Assembly: GCA_016287245.1 (NCBI GenBank)
Contig: JAEEWG010000021.1
Span: 1-48,989 of the forward strand
DNA from: Clostridia bacterium
GTDB taxonomy: Bacteria; Bacillota; Clostridia; Saccharofermentanales; Saccharofermentanaceae
Direction: 5' to 3'
Length of the DNA: 48,989 nt
Shown piece by piece: positions 44,254-48,989 of this stretch. Under the pieces are notes generated by a model. It saw nothing but the letters and a program-made list of their open reading frames with translations. It ran no database searches and had not been told where the DNA came from. How positions within the stretch are numbered: position 1 is the first letter of the stretch; each line of letters begins with the position of its first letter. A program made the translations under genes and the position numbers.

Positions 44254-44748
44254 TCACTTGCTGAGTTTTGCTTTCGTATATCCGACAAGTCCGTCGGCGC
44301 TGATGATCTCCCCGATAAACTCCGGGAATGCACCTGCCCTGTACTCTTTTCCGGTCGAAAGATCACGGATGATCCCCGTGTCCGTATCGACCTCGATCTT
44401 ATCGCCGTCGGAGATCTCTTCGGCGGCCACCGGGCACTCTAAGATAGCAAGGCCCGTGTTGATGCTGTTTCTATAGAAGATCCGGGCGAAAGACGGCGCA
44501 ATCACACAGGAGATCCCGCTGGCCTTGATGGCGACAGGCGCATGTTCTCTTGAGGAGCCGCAGCCGAAGTTACTGCCCGCCACAATGATGTCTCCCGCTT
44601 CCACTTTATTTTTAAAATCCGGATCGAGATCCTCCATACAGTGGGCGGCCAGTTCTTCCTTGACGGAAGTATTCAGATAACGGGCCGGAATGATGACGTC
44701 CGTATCCACGTTGGCGCCGTACTTAATGACTTTTCCGGAAAACTTCAT
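44254..44748 (-). CDS. leuD: 3-isopropylmalate dehydratase small subunit
   Basis: 164 residues, the short form typical of Clostridia and archaea. [25 protein letters not shown] and [25 protein letters not shown] are signatures. Pairs with LeuC to isomerise isopropylmalate. 20 bp after leuC and 10 bp before leuB. Confidence 0.97.
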   Translation of the reverse strand: MKFSGKVIKYGANVDTDVIIPARYLNTSVKEELAAHCMEDLDPDFKNKVEAGDIIVAGSNFGCGSSREHAPVAIKASGISCVIAPSFARIFYRNSINTGLAILECPVAAEEISDGDKIEVDTDTGIIRDLSTGKEYRAGAFPEFIGEIISADGLVGYTKAKLSK

Positions 44749-44768
44749 GAGATTTCGCCTTCTTTCCT

Positions 44769-46046
44769 TTAAAGTTCCTCGGGAGATCCGATGTAGCCCA
44801 ATACCGCTGAGGCCGCTGCGACCTCCACACCGGCAAGATATACTTCGGATTCCTTATGCCCCATGCGTCCGACGAAGTTTCTGTTCGTCGTGGAGACGCA
44901 CTTTTCTCCTTTTGCGAGTACACCCATGTGTCCGCCAAGACACGGTCCGCAGGTCGGTGCCGAGACGACACATCCGCTGTCGACGAAGATCTCTAAAAGT
45001 CCTTCGGAAAGCGCCTGCTTATAGACTCGCTGCGATCCCGGAAGCACGATAGCACGAATGCCCCCGGCGACCGTTCTGCCCTTAAGTACCGCCGCGGCTT
45101 TTCGCATATCCTCGATACGCCCGTTGGTGCAGGAGCCGATCACGACCTGGTCGATCTTGATCTTTTCAAATGTTCCGACAGCATGGGTATTCGACGGAAG
45201 ATGCGGGAAGGCGACCATCGGACGGATCTCCGAAAGGTCGATCGTGACCACCTGGGAATATTCGGCATCCGGATCCGGGAAGAGCCAGTCCGGCGCGTCC
45301 TTATATCCGCCCTGGACCCTCGAATCAAGATACTCGATGGTCTTCTCATCTACAGGGAAAATACCATTCTTCGCGCCGCATTCGATCGCCATGTTGCAGA
45401 TCGTCAGGCGGTCTGCCATGGACAGTTCAATAACGCCCTCTCCCGTAAACTCAAGAGACTTGTAAAGAGCGCCGTCCACACCGATTCTCCCGATCAGATA
45501 GAGGATCACATCCTTACCTGCGCAGTAAGGTTCGATCTTTCCTTTTAGTTCCACCTTGATGGCTTCCGGCACGCGGAACCATGTCGTTCCCGCCGCCATG
45601 GAGCAGGCCAGGTCCGTAGATCCGACACCGGTCGAAAAAGCACCGACGGCACCATATGTGCAGGTGTGGGAGTCCGCGCCGATCACGACGTCACCGGGTC
45701 TGATCAGACCATTGTCGGGAAGGATCACGTGCTCGACGCCCATGCCTTCCTGTCCCTGCTCGAAGTAGTATTTTATATTCTGTGATTTTGCAAAATCGCG
45801 CATCCGCTTGCACTGCTCGGCCGACTTGATATCTTTATTCGGCGCGAAGTGGTCAGGGACCAGCGCGATCTTTTCCGTATCGAAAACTTTACCGAAGCCG
45901 TTTTTCTCGAAGATCTCGATGGCCGGCGGAGTGGTGATATCGTTTCCCAGAAGAAAGTCCAGTTTTGCCTCGATCAGATCACCCGGGGCACAATCCTTCT
46001 TTCCTGCTTTCCGCGAAAGGATCTTCTGTGTCATTGTCATGCCCAT
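44769..46046 (-). CDS. leuC: 3-isopropylmalate dehydratase large subunit
   Basis: Aconitase-family 4Fe-4S enzyme, 425 residues, the short LeuC form found with the short Leu[47 protein letters not shown] and the cluster Cys in [11 protein letters not shown] and [14 protein letters not shown] are present. AGGAGG lies eight bases before the ATG. The block leuC-leuD-leuB lacks leuA here. A weak promoter TTGCGT/TAACAT (17-bp spacing) lies upstream; no T-box is seen in the 150-bp divergent gap. Confidence 0.97.
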   Translation of the reverse strand: MGMTMTQKILSRKAGKKDCAPGDLIEAKLDFLLGNDITTPPAIEIFEKNGFGKVFDTEKIALVPDHFAPNKDIKSAEQCKRMRDFAKSQNIKYYFEQGQEGMGVEHVILPDNGLIRPGDVVIGADSHTCTYGAVGAFSTGVGSTDLACSMAAGTTWFRVPEAIKVELKGKIEPYCAGKDVILYLIGRIGVDGALYKSLEFTGEGVIELSMADRLTICNMAIECGAKNGIFPVDEKTIEYLDSRVQGGYKDAPDWLFPDPDAEYSQVVTIDLSEIRPMVAFPHLPSNTHAVGTFEKIKIDQVVIGSCTNGRIEDMRKAAAVLKGRTVAGGIRAIVLPGSQRVYKQALSEGLLEIFVDSGCVVSAPTCGPCLGGHMGVLAKGEKCVSTTNRNFVGRMGHKESEVYLAGVEVAAASAVLGYIGSPEEL

Positions 46047-46155
46047 ATGACTGTCCTCCTGCCTTATCTCTATATTTTTATGTTACTTGCAAATCGTATA
46101 TCACGCAAGAAAGAAACAGTAAGGATTGTTTAGAATTCTTTACTTCTTTTTTCTA

Positions 46156-46164
46156 TGATATAAT
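46156..46164 (+). promoter_or_regulatory. promoter of the zinc-ribbon gene (extended -10)
   Basis: TGaTATAAT at 46156-46164, 35 bp before the ATG; a weak TTCTTT lies at the -35 position. RBS AAAGGAG follows. Confidence 0.6.
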
Positions 46165-46199
46165 GCTCCTATAACTATCCCGTAAAGGAGCAAGGATCC

Positions 46200-46559
46200 A
46201 TGAGCAAGTTTTCACTGTTGTCAAATAACTCCAATCAATATACACAGGCTTCCTCCGGAAATGTACACGAATACGGCGAGGAGATCGCGCAGCTGAAGGG
46301 TGAAGTCGAAAGACTCGATCTCGTCACAGAAGCGATGTGGAACCTTCTGAAGGACAAAGGCTTTGCTGAAGAAGACCTGATCAAGGCCATCACGGATCTC
46401 GATGCGGCGAAGAAGCAGAAGAAGAAAGCTTTGGAAGACGGCGAGAAGCAGGAAGCTCAGCTCTGCCCGTACTGCCATGTCCCGCTCCAGAATAACGGAC
46501 AGCTCGCAGACCGCTGCATCTACTGCGGACACGAGATCATCACGAGTCCGTTCAAATAA
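46200..46559 (+). CDS. small zinc-ribbon protein of unknown function
   Basis: 119 residues. The N-terminal half is Ser/Asn-rich and helical (EEIAQLKGEVERLDLVTEAMWNLLKDKGFAEEDL, coiled-coil-like), with a Lys-rich DAAKKQKKKALED stretch; the C-terminus holds a two-pair zinc ribbon, CPYC at about 92 and CIYC at about 109. No family is recognised. AAAGGAG lies nine bases before the start. It is followed by the ABC-F gene after 39 bp. Could be a nucleic-acid or protein adaptor. Confidence 0.75.
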   Translation: MSKFSLLSNNSNQYTQASSGNVHEYGEEIAQLKGEVERLDLVTEAMWNLLKDKGFAEEDLIKAITDLDAAKKQKKKALEDGEKQEAQLCPYCHVPLQNNGQLADRCIYCGHEIITSPFK

Positions 46560-46598
46560 GGGATCTTTTCCAAAATAGAAATAAGGAACTGATTTTTC

Positions 46599-48533
46599 AT
46601 GCCTTTAATCTCGGTAAACAAAGTATCGAAGTCTTACCATTCCAGGCTGTTGCTTGACCATGTCTCGTTTTCCATCGAGCGGGGCGACAAGATCGCCCTC
46701 ATCGGCAACAACGGCACGGGCAAATCTACCCTTTTTAAGATGATCCAGGGCAAGGTCACCCCGGACGAAGGCGAGATCCTCCATCACGGAACAGCCATCG
46801 CCGGATATCTTACCCAGAATATGGAAGAGCTCGAGATGGGCGGAAGCCTTCTTTCTAACGAAGAACTCCAGCATATCGAAGATCAGATGCGCGAAGCCGA
46901 GTACCGACTCGCGAATGCTGACGCCGCGGAATCCCAGTCTCTTCTCCGCACCTACGAACAGCTGACTTCCCGCTTCGAATCTCTCGGCGGCTACGACTAC
47001 GAACCCCGAATGAAGGCGGCTCTCGCCGGTCTCGGTCTTACCGGTATCGACTTTTCACGTGACGTCAACAGTTTTTCCGGTGGCGAGAAGATGCGCATCT
47101 GTCTTGCGCGCCTGATCGTATCCCGCCCCGATATCCTTCTTCTCGACGAGCCCACCAACCACCTCGACACCGATGCCCTCGAATGGCTTGAGGGCTTCAT
47201 CCGCTCCTACGGCGGTGCCGTGCTTCTCATTTCGCACGACCGTTATTTCATCGACCGTACCGTGACCAAAGTCCTGGAGCTGGAAAACTCGACCATTACC
47301 GCCTATCGCGGCAACTATACAGACTATAAGGAACAGAAGGCACATTTTCTGGAGGAACAGAGACGTCTCGTCGCTTCCCTGGAAAAAGAACTGGTCCGTC
47401 AGGAAGGCGTGACCCAGACCATGCTTTCGCATAGAAATATTTCCGGCTACCACGCCAGAGAAAAAGTCGTCGAGAAGCTTTCCGACCGGCTTTCCAAAGA
47501 GCGCAGCAAACTCTCGGGCGGACCTTTGCGCATGAGCTTTAAGCTCATGCCGGAAGAAAGATCCGGAGACCCCGACAAGAAGCTTTTAGAGGCAAGACAT
47601 TTAGGCAAGACTTTCCCCGACGGAAAGGTCCTTTTCGAGGATGTATCCTTCGAGATCAAGGCCTCCGACAAGGTCTTCCTCGTGGGTCCTAACGGCTGCG
47701 GCAAGACCACGCTCCTCTCTCTTCTTCTCGGTAAAATCGATGATTTTGACGGAGATGTGCTTGTCAGCGGATCTTCCCGCATCGGGTACATGGGACAGTT
47801 CGTACCTTTTGAAGATGAGACAAAGACCATCCTGTCTGAGCTGATGGACAGATCCGAACTGAGTGAGACCGCATCGAGAAATCTCCTTGCCCGCTTCGGC
47901 TTCCGCGACATCGATGTCTATAAGCAGATCTCCGTCCTTTCGGGCGGTGAGCGTTCCCGCCTCTTCCTGTGCTGTCTTTTGGAAGAAAAGCCGGAGCTTT
48001 TGTTCCTCGACGAGCCGACGAACCATCTCGATATCGAATCCCGTGAAGTCTTAGAGGACGCGCTCGCCGAGTATAACGGTGCGATACTGGCCGTAAGCCA
48101 CGACCGTTACTTCATCGAAAAATGCCAGAGCCGCATCCTCGGCTTCTTCGGCGACCATATCGAGATGCTCGACAAATACGAATTCTACAGAAGAAAGTAC
48201 CGGGCCTACTACGCCGATGAGGAAGCGAAGAAAGCCGCCGCACTTTCCGAACAGCGACGCGCTGAAAAGATCCTGCGCGAGCAGGAGAAAAAGGAATCCG
48301 CTTCTACCCGTCCGCCGTCCGTAAACCGTGCGCAGGAAAGAAAAGAGATCGCCAAAAGGAAAGAGCGTATCCGCTATCTGGAAAAGACGATCGCTGAACT
48401 TGAGGAAGAACAAAAGACCCTCGAAGCTTCCTTCGGAAAGGACACCTCGGCCGAGGATTACGACAGATATGCCAAAAACAGCGAGACCCTCGACGCGATG
48501 TATACCGAGTACATGGAGCTCGAGAACAACTGA
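46599..48533 (+). CDS. ABC-F family ATPase (YfmR/Uup-like)
   Basis: 644-residue soluble tandem ATPase that acts on ribosomes rather than membranes. First domain [38 protein letters not shown]; second [38 protein letters not shown]; a charged linker between (about 235-320) and a Lys/Glu-rich coiled coil at the C-terminus (about 540-640), as in Uup. No membrane segments. Some ABC-F proteins give ribosome protection against antibiotics; housekeeping translation-factor roles are also known, and the sequence alone cannot decide. Confidence 0.93.
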   Translation: MPLISVNKVSKSYHSRLLLDHVSFSIERGDKIALIGNNGTGKSTLFKMIQGKVTPDEGEILHHGTAIAGYLTQNMEELEMGGSLLSNEELQHIEDQMREAEYRLANADAAESQSLLRTYEQLTSRFESLGGYDYEPRMKAALAGLGLTGIDFSRDVNSFSGGEKMRICLARLIVSRPDILLLDEPTNHLDTDALEWLEGFIRSYGGAVLLISHDRYFIDRTVTKVLELENSTITAYRGNYTDYKEQKAHFLEEQRRLVASLEKELVRQEGVTQTMLSHRNISGYHAREKVVEKLSDRLSKERSKLSGGPLRMSFKLMPEERSGDPDKKLLEARHLGKTFPDGKVLFEDVSFEIKASDKVFLVGPNGCGKTTLLSLLLGKIDDFDGDVLVSGSSRIGYMGQFVPFEDETKTILSELMDRSELSETASRNLLARFGFRDIDVYKQISVLSGGERSRLFLCCLLEEKPELLFLDEPTNHLDIESREVLEDALAEYNGAILAVSHDRYFIEKCQSRILGFFGDHIEMLDKYEFYRRKYRAYYADEEAKKAAALSEQRRAEKILREQEKKESASTRPPSVNRAQERKEIAKRKERIRYLEKTIAELEEEQKTLEASFGKDTSAEDYDRYAKNSETLDAMYTEYMELENN

Positions 48534-48582
48534 TTACCAAAAGTCTTGTTGCGAAACCTATAACCTCATCCGAACCAAAAAG

Positions 48583-48864
48583 TGCCGTATATTTTCGATA
48601 AAATCAATTTCATACGGTAGCTGATCCGGCCACCTGCCGTATAGATTTAGGTTTTCTCATTTCACACGGCATTTTGGACTCTGTTTGCCGTACGAAAACC
48701 ACTTTTTGGATTTCATACGGCACTTGACTTCTCCAACTGCCGTACAGAATTAACTTTCCCGATTTCATACGGCAATCTGCTCTGAAATTGCCGTGTGAAA
48801 TCCACTTTTTCATTTTTTTACGGCACTGCACGATTTTTTCTGCCGTATGAAATTGGATTTTCGG
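48583..48864. repeat. array of alternating inverted 7-bp cores, 51-52 bp period
   Basis: Right-type arms TGCCGTA/TGCCGTG begin at 48583, 48635, 48686, 48738, 48789 and 48841; left-type arms TACGGCA (once TACGGTA), usually within TTTCATACGGCA, end at 48619, 48671, 48722, 48774 and 48825. Each right arm and the following left arm bound a 37-bp imperfect palindrome, and 14-15 unrelated bp separate one palindrome from the next. Core-to-core distances alternate 30 and 21-22 bp. No gene covers the region, which is otherwise AT-rich. Confidence 0.9.
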
Positions 48865-48915
48865 TCAAGTCCATATTTGTGTGTAAATTCAAAAACCTGC
48901 ATATTCTCTGTCTGA

Positions 48916-48989
48916 CTATGCCGCCTTCATCAGCGCCAACTGTTCTAGCGCAATGCTTCTCAGTTTAGGGAATGTATCTGCACAGAGCT
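48916..48989 (-). CDS. C-terminal end of a possible transposase, partial
   Basis: An open minus-strand frame entering from the right edge ends at a TAG (48916-48918) after 23 visible codons (tail FPKLRSIALEQLALMKAA). About 50 bp past the stop the plus-strand sequence GGTCAAGTCCATATTTGTG (48863-48881), followed by TGTAAATTC, looks like an insertion-sequence end. Calling it a transposase is a guess from this context and from the break in the adjacent repeat array. Confidence 0.3.
   Translation of the reverse strand, partial: LCADTFPKLRSIALEQLALMKAA

Noticed and set aside
46047..46199. T-box or leader-peptide attenuator before leuC
   Set aside because: The gap is about 150 bp and shared with a divergent promoter; no Leu-codon-rich small ORF or terminator hairpin is seen.
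48583..48864. CRISPR array
   Set aside because: The 37-bp units are conserved only at their ends and the separators are only 14-15 bp, much shorter than CRISPR spacers; no cas gene is nearby.

Overview
The window is an ordinary-looking chromosomal segment of a low-to-mid GC Gram-positive anaerobe, most likely a member of the Clostridia (Bacillota). Evidence: the cluster tmk-darA-holB-ricT-trmN6-rsmI follows the well-known Bacillus/Clostridium order; there are AGGAGG-type ribosome binding sites, lipoprotein signal peptides of the Gram-positive kind, an OmpR-type two-component system next to a MacB/FtsX-like ABC exporter, and a 2[4Fe-4S] ferredoxin. I cannot name a genus.

Layout. 1-154: start of a small zinc-ribbon gene (runs off the left edge). 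370-2844: leuS, ended by a strong hairpin terminator shared with the convergent 2929-10989 block, which holds an ABC exporter (permease + ATPase), a lipoprotein, a histidine kinase, a response regulator and a conserved membrane protein. Four TTAA repeats at one-helical-turn spacing lie in front of the exporter ATPase and look like the regulator's operator. 11050-13572: a PAS/GGDEF-like/EAL protein that should degrade c-di-GMP. 13609-18902: rsmI, trmN6, ferredoxin, ricT, holB, darA, tmk and a Gly/Asn/Arg-rich basic protein (minus strand). 18960-21317: folate genes folE-folP-folB-folK. 21332-24718: an AraC regulator and a large protein resembling sialate O-acetylesterases that has lost the catalytic motif. 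24946-27035: an XRE regulator, another AraC regulator and a DeoR regulator. 27264-27337: tRNA-Gln(CTG) with its own promoter and terminator. 27432-30468: a secreted FnIII-like protein, family-4 uracil-DNA glycosylase and a Smr-like protein. 30562-31284: an RsuA-type pseudouridine synthase, apparently on a leaderless mRNA. 31312-35070: a J-like membrane protein, two GT2 glycosyltransferases and UDP-galactopyranose mutase (galactofuranose glycan synthesis). 35240-39189: a ChvE/MmsAB-type monosaccharide ABC importer. 39340-43052: ppk and ppx/gppA (polyphosphate). 43131-46046: leuC-leuD-leuB. 46200-48533: a zinc-ribbon protein and an ABC-F ATPase.

The most unusual structure is at the right edge (48583-48864): eleven copies of a 7-bp core (TGCCGTA / TACGGCA) in strictly alternating orientation with centre spacings of 30 and 21-22 bp, making a 51-52 bp period. 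This matches no feature class I know. It seems to be cut off mid-unit by what may be the end of an insertion sequence. Everything else is mostly housekeeping, with several smaller oddities listed as findings.
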